From positions 1,550,001 to 1,614,000 of the forward strand of contig NZ_CP022111.1 in the NCBI RefSeq assembly GCF_000730165.1: a stretch of 64,000 bases of DNA, given 5' to 3'. The notes under the pieces were generated by a model, which saw only the letters and a list, made by a program, of their open reading frames with translations, had not been told where the DNA came from and made no database searches. Source of the DNA: Nitrospirillum viridazoti CBAmc. GTDB taxonomy: Bacteria > Pseudomonadota > Alphaproteobacteria > Azospirillales > Azospirillaceae. The position numbers were made by a program, and so were the translations under genes. Positions 35,217 through 43,687 of the stretch are shown here, in pieces. The first letter of the stretch is position 1, and each line of letters starts with the position of its first letter.

Positions 35217-36398
35217 ATGACCCCAACGATCACCGACATCCATCACAGCGACTTCACGTTCGAGACCACGCCCCGCATCCTGGCCCAGGTGGGTGGGGCC
35301 GCGCGGTTGGGTGAGCTGGCGCGCGACCTGGGGGTGGGGCGCGTCTTCGTGGTGACTGATCCTGGCTTGGTGAAGGCCGGGGTGGTGGAGCCGGCCTTGG
35401 CCGGCCTGCGTGCCGCCGGCATCGAGACCGTTCTGTACACCGAGGTGCAGGCCGACCCGCCGGAGGCGGTGGTGCTGCACGCCGTGGCCGCCGCCCGCGC
35501 GGCCCAGGCGGATGCCGTCATCGGCCTGGGTGGGGGCAGTTCCCTGGACACGGCCAAGCTGGTGGCCCTGCTGGCCGGCCACCCGCAGAACCTGGCCGAT
35601 ATCTACGGCATCAACCTGGCACGCGGCCCCCGGCTGAAGCTGATCCAGGTGCCGACCACGGCGGGCACGGGCTCGGAAGTGACGGCCATTGCCATCGTCA
35701 CCACGCCCAGCCATGAGAAGAAGGGCGTGGTCAGCCCCCTGCTCTACCCCGACGCCGCCGTGCTGGACGCGACGCTGACCCTGGGCCTGCCCCTGGCGGT
35801 GACGGCCATGACCGGCATCGACGCCATGGTGCACGCCATCGAGGCCTACACCAGCCGGCTGAAGAAGAACCCCCTGTCCGACAGCCTGGCCACCCGGGCG
35901 CTGACGCTGCTGTATGCCAACCTTCCCCGCGTGCTGGCCGACGGCCGCGACGTGGCGGCCCGCGCCGCCATGCTGCAGGGCTCCCTATTGGCCGGTATGG
36001 CCTTCGCCAACGCGCCGGTGGCGGCGGTGCACGCCCTGGCCTATCCCCTGGGCGGCCATTTCCATGTGCCGCACGGCCACAGCAACGCCCTGGTGCTGGC
36101 CCCCGTCCTGGCGTTCAACCGCAGCCATGCGGAACAGGCCTATGCCGAGCTGGGCCGACTGATCGACCCGGCGTTGAGCGGCGCCGACGACACCGCCGCC
36201 TCCCACGGTTTCGTGGACGCCATGACCCGCCTGGTCGGCGCCATGCCCTTCGGCCGGCGCCTGGCGGACGTGGGCGTCACCGCCGGCCACATCCCCCTGC
36301 TAGCAGCGGACGCGATGAAGGTGCAGCGCCTGCTGGTCAACAACCCCCGTCCCGTCACCCTGGACGACGCCGTGGCCCTCTATAGCGCCGTCCTCTGA
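35217..36398 (+). CDS. Iron-containing (group III) alcohol dehydrogenase
   Basis: 393-residue Fe-ADH, an NAD(P)-dependent enzyme that oxidises alcohols or reduces aldehydes. The N-terminal Rossmann part has VIGLGGGSSLDTAK (NAD-binding). The C-terminal helical part holds the metal-binding His residues in MVHAIEAYTS and HALAYPLGGHFHVPHGHSNA. The signature PTTAGTGSEVTAIAIVTTPS is also complete. AGGAGG at 35202-35207 gives a strong ribosome binding site for ATG 35217. The substrate cannot be told; relatives include 1,3-propanediol, lactaldehyde and maleylacetate-type enzymes. A small membrane protein gene follows 27 nt later and may be co-transcribed. Confidence 0.92.
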   Translation: MTPTITDIHHSDFTFETTPRILAQVGGAARLGELARDLGVGRVFVVTDPGLVKAGVVEPALAGLRAAGIETVLYTEVQADPPEAVVLHAVAAARAAQADAVIGLGGGSSLDTAKLVALLAGHPQNLADIYGINLARGPRLKLIQVPTTAGTGSEVTAIAIVTTPSHEKKGVVSPLLYPDAAVLDATLTLGLPLAVTAMTGIDAMVHAIEAYTSRLKKNPLSDSLATRALTLLYANLPRVLADGRDVAARAAMLQGSLLAGMAFANAPVAAVHALAYPLGGHFHVPHGHSNALVLAPVLAFNRSHAEQAYAELGRLIDPALSGADDTAASHGFVDAMTRLVGAMPFGRRLADVGVTAGHIPLLAADAMKVQRLLVNNPRPVTLDDAVALYSAVL

Positions 36399-36425
36399 TC
36401 CCTTGAGAGAGCGTCCCCTCCGACC

Positions 36426-36764
36426 ATGACACCGACCCTGTCGCCCGCCGCCCGTCGCCGCCTGCTGCGCAACGTCCTGGCCTTTTTCATCACCCTGGTC
36501 GCCGTCTGCGTGGCGGCGGGGCTTATCGGCGGCACCATGGCCGTGGTGCTGGTGCTGCGCCTGGTATTCGGCATTGGCGCACTGTGTTCCGGGGTTTGGA
36601 TGTTCTTCCTGCTGGCGCGCCAAATGATCCGCAACGGCCGTCCGCCCCACCCCTTCTTCTATGGCGGCTACGCCATCATCCTGGGCTGCCTGGGCGGTGT
36701 GGCGGTGCTGGGCGCCCTGATGCTGCTTCAGGTGGCACAGCAGTTTTCCTGGACCGCACCCTGA
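36426..36764 (+). CDS. Small three-helix membrane protein, unknown
   Basis: 112-residue protein with a basic N terminus (AARRRLLRN) and three hydrophobic segments (about 17-40, 42-64 and 76-100). No family recognised. It lies 27 nt downstream of the alcohol dehydrogenase gene in the same direction, so it may be the last gene of a short operon. The ribosome binding site is weak. Confidence 0.65.
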   Translation: MTPTLSPAARRRLLRNVLAFFITLVAVCVAAGLIGGTMAVVLVLRLVFGIGALCSGVWMFFLLARQMIRNGRPPHPFFYGGYAIILGCLGGVAVLGALMLLQVAQQFSWTAP

Positions 36765-37030
36765 ATCATCCACATGGCGGCAAAACGCCTCAGCCGGACA
36801 GGATAGCACGGACGACCTAACCGCCCACCGATATATGAATATTTTCCAGTAGAGCGGACAAAATGTGGAGCTCGCGGCGACACCATTTTGCCATCAATCC
36901 TTGGCCTCATTGGCGATGAGGGCCGAGCGATTGGCGTTCACCTGCGTTAAGTGCGACGGGACCTTACCGTCTTCTTCGTAACAACGGTGGCGCCAACGAT
37001 ATCGGCCCAATCAAACCAAGAGGTGACCCC

Positions 37031-37375
37031 ATGAAGTCCGTCATGAAGTCCGCCCGCGCCACCGTCAGCGCCGCCGCCCTGGCCGTGGCCCTGACCGGTG
37101 GCCTGTTCATCGCCGGTGCCGGCACAGCCAACGCCCAGGTGGGCATCGACCTGTGGGTGCGGGAGGCCCCGCCGCCACCGCGCCACGAGGTGATTCCCCC
37201 GCCGCCGGAGCCCGGCCATGTCTGGGTGGGCGGCCACTGGGCCTGGCATGACCGCTGGGACTGGGAGGAAGGCCATTACGCCGCCCCGCCCCATCCCCAC
37301 GCCCATTGGGTGCCCGGCCACTGGCGGACCCGCCCCGACGGCCGCCACATGTGGGTCGAGGGCCACTGGCGCTGA
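37031..37375 (+). CDS. YXWGXW repeat-containing exported protein
   Basis: 114-residue protein with a signal peptide (about residues 1-36, cleavage near ANAQV). It has a Pro-rich linker (EAPPPPRHEVIPPPPEPG), then four repeats of the form HxWVxGHW (HVWVGGHWAWH, DWEEGHYAAP, HAHWVPGHWR, HMWVEGHWR), as in YXWGXW-repeat proteins. These are small, probably periplasmic or outer-membrane-associated proteins of unknown function, rich in Trp and His. The start could also be Met4 or Met9. A strong bidirectional terminator follows. Confidence 0.85.
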   Translation: MKSVMKSARATVSAAALAVALTGGLFIAGAGTANAQVGIDLWVREAPPPPRHEVIPPPPEPGHVWVGGHWAWHDRWDWEEGHYAAPPHPHAHWVPGHWRTRPDGRHMWVEGHWR

Positions 37376-37396
37376 CGACAGCCACGGCTGAATGAG

Positions 37397-37436
37397 AAAG
37401 GGCGGCATCCGGCAGACCGGTGCCGCCCTTTTCCAT
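37397..37436 (+). terminator. Bidirectional terminator after the YXWGXW gene
   Basis: AAAGGGCGGCA (37397-37407) pairs with TGCCGCCCTTT (37421-37431), with an inner CCGG/CCGG stem and a 4-nt loop. A T-rich tail follows on the plus strand and AAAG flanks serve the other strand. It lies between convergent genes. Confidence 0.7.
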
Positions 37437-37465
37437 GCCCTCTTTTCCATGCCCTCGGCCAAGCC

Positions 37466-37999
37466 TCAGCGGCGGCGGAAAGCGACGGCGCCCAGGACCC
37501 GGTACCCCATGGACGCACTGAAGCGCTGGGTGGCGCGCTTGGTCGCCTCCTCCGCCGTGTCGGCCCCCACCAGGTAGACACGGCCGGACACCCAATCGTC
37601 GACATAATCGGACGGCGCCATGCGGGCGGTCGCCGTCTCGCCGAAATCGGGGTTGGAGATGGTCAGTTCCCAGAAATGCTGGGCGTTCAGGGTCTGGCGA
37701 TCCAGCAGGACCAGGGGCTGCAGCCGCCGTTCGCGCAGGGCCTTGCGCTCCTTGTCCAGGTTGTCCAGTTCCTCGCGCAGTTCCTCCAGCGTGGCGGTCA
37801 CCGTGTCCATGGTGTTGGTGATCTGCTCCAGCTCACCGGAGGTGCCGTCGATCTCCTGCCGGAACTGGGCCACCAGGGCCTCGCGCTTCTCCAGTTGGCG
37901 GCTCAGTTCCAGCCGGCGCACCGTCAGTTCCCGCCACTGGCGGAACAGCAGCGCCGCCAGCAGGCCGATCATCAACAGCATCAACCAACCCAGTTCCAT
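37466..37999 (-). CDS. Membrane-anchored coiled-coil protein, unknown (second of pair)
   Basis: 177-residue protein with one N-terminal membrane helix (about residues 3-20). A coiled coil follows (about 25-95, for example LEKREALVAQFRQEIDGT and TATLEELREELDNLDKERK), then a compact C-terminal domain (about 100-177). No family recognised. ATG 37999 overlaps the stop of the upstream gene by one base (TGATG); a GTG three nt earlier would give GTGA. Its partner has the same layout, so the two may form a complex through their coiled coils. This is inference. Confidence 0.65.
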   Translation of the reverse strand: MELGWLMLLMIGLLAALLFRQWRELTVRRLELSRQLEKREALVAQFRQEIDGTSGELEQITNTMDTVTATLEELREELDNLDKERKALRERRLQPLVLLDRQTLNAQHFWELTISNPDFGETATARMAPSDYVDDWVSGRVYLVGADTAEEATKRATQRFSASMGYRVLGAVAFRRR

Positions 38000-38505
38000 C
38001 ACGCCCCCCGACGGAAGCCGGTAGGGCGCAAGGGGCCCTTTTCCGGGAAGTGCATTTCAATCTGGCGCCGGGCGGCGGCTTCCGATTCAGCCCAGATGCT
38101 GCCGCGGTGGTCGATACCGCGCAGGGCGGGCGGCAGCTCGCGCCCCGGTTCCACCGTGGCCGACGGCATGAGGTTGCAGGCGTACTCCTCCTTGTCCTTC
38201 GAGGGCTCGCCGATCTGGTGCAGGACGTAGAAGTCGCGGGCGCGCATCTCGTTGTTGTCGACGCGCAGCTGGGAAATGGCCATGCGCATCTTGGCGGCAT
38301 CCGCCCGCTTGGAACCCAGCGCCATGCGCTGCTGCTCCAGAAAGGACAGAACCTGCGTCTTCTCGTTGGAGACGGCGCGCATCTTGTCAGTGGAGGAGCC
38401 CAGCGACTTGCGCAGGCGCAATTCCACGGTCTGCCGCCACAGCCACAGCAGAATGGCGGCCAGCAGCAGCAGGGCGGAAAACCCCATCAGGATTTGGATC
38501 AGCAT
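37999..38505 (-). CDS. Membrane-anchored coiled-coil protein, unknown (first of pair)
   Basis: 168-residue protein: an N-terminal membrane helix (MLIQILMGFSALLLLAAILL), a basic charged segment, and a helical coiled-coil-like region (about 30-85). A C-terminal part with a conserved-looking EYACNLMPSATVEPGREL follows. No family recognised. The start at Met of MLIQ is chosen because it opens directly into the membrane helix; the longer frame would add 39 residues without similarity. It is translationally coupled to the next gene. It is encoded just downstream of the DUF1467 gene and may belong to the same transcript. Confidence 0.65.
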   Translation of the reverse strand: MLIQILMGFSALLLLAAILLWLWRQTVELRLRKSLGSSTDKMRAVSNEKTQVLSFLEQQRMALGSKRADAAKMRMAISQLRVDNNEMRARDFYVLHQIGEPSKDKEEYACNLMPSATVEPGRELPPALRGIDHRGSIWAESEAAARRQIEMHFPEKGPLRPTGFRRGA

Positions 38506-38566
38506 TCCCCAGACGACCAAACCGGCCCGTACCAACCGCCGACCGGCCGCACCAACCCCGCCCGCC

Positions 38567-38830
38567 TCAAGAAGGGGCGTTCCCCGGGGGATCGAACAGC
38601 TGATCGTAGTTAATGAGGCCAAAATGAAAAACAGCCCAGACGAGCCCGAGAATTACCGCTGAAATCAGGCTCGTCCATATGAATTTGCGCTTGAGATCGG
38701 GAAATACCGGGGCGCCGGGATCGTTGCCCTTTTGCGGGCTGTCATCGCGCCGCACGCCAATGGGCAGCACCGCGAACAGAACCACCCACCACAGCGTGAA
38801 ATAGACCGCGACCAGCGTGACCAGGCTCAT
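38567..38830 (-). CDS. DUF1467 family small membrane protein
   Basis: 87-residue protein with two membrane helices (about residues 4-22 and 50-70). The conserved family core VYFTLWWVVLFAVLPIGVRR lies in and after the first helix. DUF1467 proteins are common in alphaproteobacteria, often encoded next to the ribonuclease J gene as here. Function unknown. The start may also be Met four codons upstream. Confidence 0.85.
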   Translation of the reverse strand: MSLVTLVAVYFTLWWVVLFAVLPIGVRRDDSPQKGNDPGAPVFPDLKRKFIWTSLISAVILGLVWAVFHFGLINYDQLFDPPGNAPS

Positions 38831-38926
38831 GACGCTTCCCATTCCCTGGGCCCGTGATCAGCGCAAAGTAACGCGCGCACGGGCCGTTTTGGCGGCGTCC
38901 CAGGGGCGCCGCTTCCCCTGTCCGGC

Positions 38927-40591
38927 TTACACCCGCACCAGGTGCACCTCAGTCACCGGCTTGCGGCCCTGCGCCGCATGGAAGGTGCGGCGCACCGCCA
39001 GCCGGGCGGCCTCGGTCACGGCCGCGTCATCACGCCGCTCCGCCTCGGCCAGCTTGTCGACCGCCTGGCCGATGCCCTTGACCAGCCCCTCGATGAACAG
39101 CGCGTCCTCTTCCCCATCCAGCAGGCCGATGACCGACAGCTTCGGGTCGGCCAGCAGCTCGGTATCGTCCATCACCAGGGTGACGACCGCCGCGCCGTTG
39201 AAGACCATGCGGTTGCGGGTACGCAGCAGATTTCCGCTCAGGGGCACAAGGCGGCGACCGTCCAGGCACAACTTGCCCGAAGGCACGGTACCGATGATCT
39301 CCGGCTCGCCCGGGCCGATGCGGATGACGACGCCGTTCTCCGGCACCAGGGCGCGTGGCACCTGGCATTCCAGCGCCAGGTCGGCGTGGGCCTTCAGGTG
39401 GCGCTGCTCGCCATGCACCGGCACGGCCAGGAAGGGGCGCACCCACTGGTACATCTGCGCCAGCTCGTCCCGCGCCGGATGGCCGGAGACATGGACATCG
39501 GCGTCGCTGGCCGTCACCACCTCGATGCCACGGCGGATCAGGCCGTTCTGCACCTTGGCGATGGCCTTCTCGTTGCCCGGGATTTCGCGGGAGGAGAAGA
39601 CGACGACATCGCCCGGTTCCAGGTCGATCTCGGGATGGTCGCCGTCGGCGATGCGGGCCAGGGCGGCGCGCGGCTCCCCCTGGCTGCCGGTGCAGATCAG
39701 CACCTGGGCCTCGCGCGGCAGATAGCCCACGTCATGCTCGGTGACGAAGGGCGGCAGGTCCTTGAGATAGCCGGTGGCGCGCGCAGCCTCGTTGATGCGG
39801 CGCAGGCTGCGGCCCACCAAGGCCACTTGGCGATCGTGCGCGGCGGCGGCCTTGGCGATGGAATGCAGACGGGCGACGTTGGTGGCGAAGCAGGCCACGG
39901 CCACCCGGCGGCCGGGGTAGCGGCCGATCAGTTCCTCCAACCCCACGGCCACGGTGCCTTCGGAACCGGACGTGCCGGGCACGGTGGCATTGGTGCTGTC
40001 GCAGACCAAGGCGGTGACGCCCTGGTGTCCAAGCGCGATCAGCGCCGCCTCATCCACCGGCGCGCCCACGCGCGGGTCGGGGTCCAGCTTCCAGTCGCCG
40101 GTGTGCAGAACCGTCCCGCCGGCGGTGCGGATGACCAGGGCGTTCGGCTCGGGAATGGAATGGGTGAGGCTGATCAGCTCGATATCGAAGGGGCCGACCT
40201 GGAAGCGGCCGGACAGCGGCACCTCGATGATCTGCACCAGGCCGCTGAACTCCGTCTCGCGCAGCTTGGCGCGCAGCACGGCGGCGGTGAAGGGGGTGGC
40301 GTAGACGGGGCAGCGCAGCTCCGTCCAGAGGTACTGCACGGCACCCAAATGGTCCTCATGCGCGTGGGTCAGCACCAGGCCGGCCAGGTCTTCCCGCCGC
40401 TCGGCAATGAACTCGGGGTCGGGCATGACCACGTCCACGCCCGGCGCAGCGTCATCGCCGAAGCTGACGCCCAGGTCGACCATCAGCCATTTGCCGGCGT
40501 GATGGTAGAGATTGAGATTCATACCAATTTCGCCGGACCCACCCAACGGCAGGAAATACAGGGCGTCGGGGGACAGCAAATCGTCGATCAT
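38927..40591 (-). CDS. rnj: Ribonuclease J
   Basis: 554-residue metallo-beta-lactamase/beta-CASP ribonuclease with 5'-to-3' exonuclease and endonuclease activity in mRNA and rRNA processing. The zinc motif is THAHEDHLG (H76, H78, D80, H81), preceded by VDLGVSFGDD. Further motifs are VLHTGDWKLDP and VCDSTNATVPG, the beta-CASP core, and ISGHP-like VSGHPARDEL. The length fits the family. It lies 44 nt after coaX in the conserved nuo-birA-coaX-rnj order of alphaproteobacteria, so it is probably reached by nuo read-through. Confidence 0.94.
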   Translation of the reverse strand: MIDDLLSPDALYFLPLGGSGEIGMNLNLYHHAGKWLMVDLGVSFGDDAAPGVDVVMPDPEFIAERREDLAGLVLTHAHEDHLGAVQYLWTELRCPVYATPFTAAVLRAKLRETEFSGLVQIIEVPLSGRFQVGPFDIELISLTHSIPEPNALVIRTAGGTVLHTGDWKLDPDPRVGAPVDEAALIALGHQGVTALVCDSTNATVPGTSGSEGTVAVGLEELIGRYPGRRVAVACFATNVARLHSIAKAAAAHDRQVALVGRSLRRINEAARATGYLKDLPPFVTEHDVGYLPREAQVLICTGSQGEPRAALARIADGDHPEIDLEPGDVVVFSSREIPGNEKAIAKVQNGLIRRGIEVVTASDADVHVSGHPARDELAQMYQWVRPFLAVPVHGEQRHLKAHADLALECQVPRALVPENGVVIRIGPGEPEIIGTVPSGKLCLDGRRLVPLSGNLLRTRNRMVFNGAAVVTLVMDDTELLADPKLSVIGLLDGEEDALFIEGLVKGIGQAVDKLAEAERRDDAAVTEAARLAVRRTFHAAQGRKPVTEVHLVRV

Positions 40592-40635
40592 GGAAACCTA
40601 AAAAACGGGAAACGGCGGGACGGGCGAACGGGGCG

Positions 40636-41427
40636 TCAGCCCCCTGATTTGGCGTTGCGGCGGTAGATGAGCAAGAGCCCGCGTAAGGTCAGGTCGGCAT
40701 CGATGTGGTCGACCATGCCCGTCTCCTCCGCGAACACCCGCACCATGCCGCCGGTGCCGATGACGGTGACGGGGGGCGTGCCGGTGGGCGACAGCTCCGC
40801 CTTGATACGGCGCAGCAGGCCCTCGATCATCGCGGTATAGCCCCAATACATGCCCGACTGCATGGCGCCCACGGTGCCGCGGCCGATGACGCGGTCAGGC
40901 TTGGCGATGTCCACCTTGGGCAATTGGGCGGCCACGCGGTGCAGGGCGTCCAGCGACAGGGTGGGGCCGGGGGCGATGATGCCGCCGGCGAAGGCGCCAT
41001 CGGCATCGACCACGTCGAAGGTGGTGCCGGTGCCGATATCCAGCACCACCAGCGGCGCCTGATATCGTTCCGTGGCTGCAACGGCATTGACCAGGCGGTC
41101 GGCGCCCGCCTCGCGCGGATTGTCGATGCGGATCTCGATGCCCACATCCACCGCCGGGTCGCCGATGCGCATGGGCACGCAGCCGAAATGATCCTTGCAC
41201 AGCCGGATCAGGTCGGGTGTGGTCGCCGGGACGACGGAGGACAGGATGGCCGCGTTGACATCCTGGGCCGCCAGCCCCTTCAGCGCCATGGCCGAGGTCA
41301 GCCACACCGCGTACTCGTCGGAGGTGCGGCGGCTGTCGGTGGAGATGCGCCAACGGCCCCGGGGCGTGTCGCCATCATAGATGGCGAAGACCACGTTGGT
41401 GTTGCCGGCGTCGATGGCGAGCAGCAT
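40636..41427 (-). CDS. coaX: Type III pantothenate kinase
   Basis: 263-residue kinase that phosphorylates pantothenate, the first committed step of coenzyme A synthesis. The N terminus MLLAIDAGNTNVVFAIYDG is the phosphate-binding motif. VVLDIGTGTTFDVVDADGAFAGG (shown here split between the catalytic and second phosphate motifs) and GYTAMIEGLL are also family features. No coaA-type gene is seen in the window. It lies 17 nt after birA. Confidence 0.95.
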   Translation of the reverse strand: MLLAIDAGNTNVVFAIYDGDTPRGRWRISTDSRRTSDEYAVWLTSAMALKGLAAQDVNAAILSSVVPATTPDLIRLCKDHFGCVPMRIGDPAVDVGIEIRIDNPREAGADRLVNAVAATERYQAPLVVLDIGTGTTFDVVDADGAFAGGIIAPGPTLSLDALHRVAAQLPKVDIAKPDRVIGRGTVGAMQSGMYWGYTAMIEGLLRRIKAELSPTGTPPVTVIGTGGMVRVFAEETGMVDHIDADLTLRGLLLIYRRNAKSGG

Positions 41428-41444
41428 GGGGCGGGCTCCCTGTC

Positions 41445-42233
41445 TCAGGCGATCGGCTGAAGAGCATGAGGGAAAAACACATCACCGGCTGTGACCCTCA
41501 CCGTGCCACCGGCGGTTTCCACCAGCAGGGCGCCATCGGCGTCCAGATCGACCAGGCGGCCCTCGAACGCGCGGTCATGCAGGCGGACGGTGACGGGGCC
41601 GCCGACGCCCTGGGCGGCGTTCAGCCAGGCGGCGCGCACGGGCGCGAAGCCATAGTCCTGCCAGCGGCGGTACCAGCGGTCAAAGGCGCGGGCGTAGGCG
41701 GCCATGACCAGGTCCGGCTCCACATCCGCACCCTGGGCCAGCAGCGAGGTGGTGGCGTAGCCCGGCGTGTCCGGATGGTGCCGCACATTCATGCCCATGC
41801 CGACGGCCACCCAGGCGACGCCGCCGTCCGCCTCAGCCTCGGATTCCAGCAGGATGCCAGCGATCTTGGCGCCGCCGACCAGGACGTCATTGGGCCATTT
41901 CAGCTTGGGCGCCGCGGCGACCAGGCCGTCCACCGCCTCCCCCGCCGCCAGCGCGGTGACGAAGGACAGCTCGGCCGCCCGCTGGGGCATACCACCGGGG
42001 CGCAGCAACAGGGTGCAGTAGAGATTGCCGGGCTCGGAGGTCCAGGACCGGCCGCGCCGGCCCCGGCCCGCCTCTTGACGAACGGCCCGTACCAGCGTGC
42101 CTTCCGGCGCACCGGCACGGGCCATGTCCTTGACGATGTCGTTGGTGCTGCCGCAGCGCTCCAGCACCGTCGGCCGGATCCATTCCGGCAGACGGTGGGA
42201 CGGGGCGCCGGGATTCAGCGCCCGCCCGCTCAA
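41445..42233 (-). CDS. birA: Biotin-[acetyl-CoA carboxylase] ligase
   Basis: 262-residue biotin protein ligase that attaches biotin to the carboxylase carrier protein. It contains [10 protein letters not shown], the biotinyl-AMP loop [19 protein letters not shown] and the C-terminal SH3-like domain. It lacks the N-terminal DNA-binding domain of E. coli BirA, so it is a group I ligase without a repressor role. Translation probably begins at TTG 42233, overlapping the nuoN stop (TTGA); the next ATG is inside the catalytic domain. Confidence 0.93.
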   Translation of the reverse strand: MSGRALNPGAPSHRLPEWIRPTVLERCGSTNDIVKDMARAGAPEGTLVRAVRQEAGRGRRGRSWTSEPGNLYCTLLLRPGGMPQRAAELSFVTALAAGEAVDGLVAAAPKLKWPNDVLVGGAKIAGILLESEAEADGGVAWVAVGMGMNVRHHPDTPGYATTSLLAQGADVEPDLVMAAYARAFDRWYRRWQDYGFAPVRAAWLNAAQGVGGPVTVRLHDRAFEGRLVDLDADGALLVETAGGTVRVTAGDVFFPHALQPIA

Positions 42234-43669
42234 TGGAACAGGCTGGCGGCGGCGGCGGCCGCGCTGTTCAGCACCGGGGTGCCGATCACCAGGGCCACCG
42301 GGAACACCACCAGGGCGGTGGCGGTGACGACCCAGGACAGGCCGGCCGCGGGGCGGTCCAGCGGCTCTTTCACATCGTCGAACCAGGAGACCTTACAGAC
42401 CTTCAGGTAGTAGTAGAGGCTGATGCCACTGGTCAGCGCCATGATGATGGACAGCGGGTACAACCCAGCCTTCCACGCGGCCATGAACACCAACAGCTTA
42501 CCGAAGAAGCCGGCCGCCGGCGGGACGCCCGCCATAGAGAACATGAAGACGGCCAGGGCCAAGGCCAGCATGGGATTGGTCTTGGAGAGGCCCGCCAGGT
42601 CGGCGATCTCTTCCACGGCCTTACCCTTCTGGCGCATGCCGATGATGATGGCGAAGGTGCCGACGGTCATCACCAGGTAGATCGCCATGTAGATCAGCAC
42701 GGCCTGCACGCCATCGGCGGTGCCGGCCGCCACGCCGACCAGGGCGTAGCCGATGTTGGCGATGGAGCTGTAGGCCATCAGGCGCTTGATGTTGCTCTGG
42801 CGGATGGCCGCCAGGGAGCCCACCACCATGGAGGCGACGGAGCAGAACTCGATCACCTGGCGCCACTGCGGCAGCAGGGAACCGAAGGGGCCCTCCAGCA
42901 CGCGGATAAACAGGCAGATGGCGGCCACCTTGGGCGCCACGGCGAAGAAGGCCGTGACCGGGGTGGGGGCGCCTTCGTACACGTCCGGCGTCCACATATG
43001 GAAGGGCACGGCGGAGATCTTGAAGGCCAGGCCGGCGGCGACGAAGACCAGGCCGACGATGACGCCCAGGGACGCCGGGCCGGCCTGCAGGACCTGGGCG
43101 ATGGTGATGAAGTTGGTGGTGCCGGCGAAGCCATAGATCAGGCTGATGCCGTACAGCAGCATGCCGGAGGACAGCGCGCCCAGCACGAAGTACTTCAGAC
43201 CGGCCTCGGTGCTCTTGGCGGAATCGCGGCGGAAGGCCGCGATGACGTAGAGCGACAGGCTCTGCAGCTCCAGGCCGACATAGAGGGTCAGCAGGTCGTT
43301 GGCCGACACCATCATCATCATGCCGACGGTCGCCAGCAGCATGAGCACCGGATATTCGAACCGGTCCATGTCCTCACGGGCGATGAAGTTCTGGGCGATG
43401 ATGATGGACAGGCCGGTGCCCAGCAGGACCAGCAGCTTGGAGAAGACGGCGAAGCCATCGGTGATGAACAGGCCGGAGAAGGCCACGTCGTAGCCTTCCT
43501 GGCGGAACAGCAGCACGGATGTCGCCACCAGCGCCACCACGGACAGGCCGCTGACCAGGCGGGTGCCATTCTTGCCGCTGAACACACCCAGCATCAGCAG
43601 CGCCAGCGCCGCCACGGCCAGGAAGATCTCAGGCAGGGCCGGGATCAGATCGGTAAGGACAGGTTGCAT
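42230..43669 (-). CDS. nuoN: NADH-quinone oxidoreductase subunit N
   Basis: 479-residue antiporter-like membrane subunit of complex I, with about 14 helices. Family features include the conserved Lys/Glu-bearing helices, for example [20 protein letters not shown] (Glu in TM5) and the region [40 protein letters not shown] is also typical. It is the last gene of nuoA-N and overlaps birA by 4 nt. Confidence 0.96.
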   Translation of the reverse strand: MQPVLTDLIPALPEIFLAVAALALLMLGVFSGKNGTRLVSGLSVVALVATSVLLFRQEGYDVAFSGLFITDGFAVFSKLLVLLGTGLSIIIAQNFIAREDMDRFEYPVLMLLATVGMMMMVSANDLLTLYVGLELQSLSLYVIAAFRRDSAKSTEAGLKYFVLGALSSGMLLYGISLIYGFAGTTNFITIAQVLQAGPASLGVIVGLVFVAAGLAFKISAVPFHMWTPDVYEGAPTPVTAFFAVAPKVAAICLFIRVLEGPFGSLLPQWRQVIEFCSVASMVVGSLAAIRQSNIKRLMAYSSIANIGYALVGVAAGTADGVQAVLIYMAIYLVMTVGTFAIIIGMRQKGKAVEEIADLAGLSKTNPMLALALAVFMFSMAGVPPAAGFFGKLLVFMAAWKAGLYPLSIIMALTSGISLYYYLKVCKVSWFDDVKEPLDRPAAGLSWVVTATALVVFPVALVIGTPVLNSAAAAAASLFH

Positions 43670-43687
43670 GGATCGTTTCCCGCTGGA

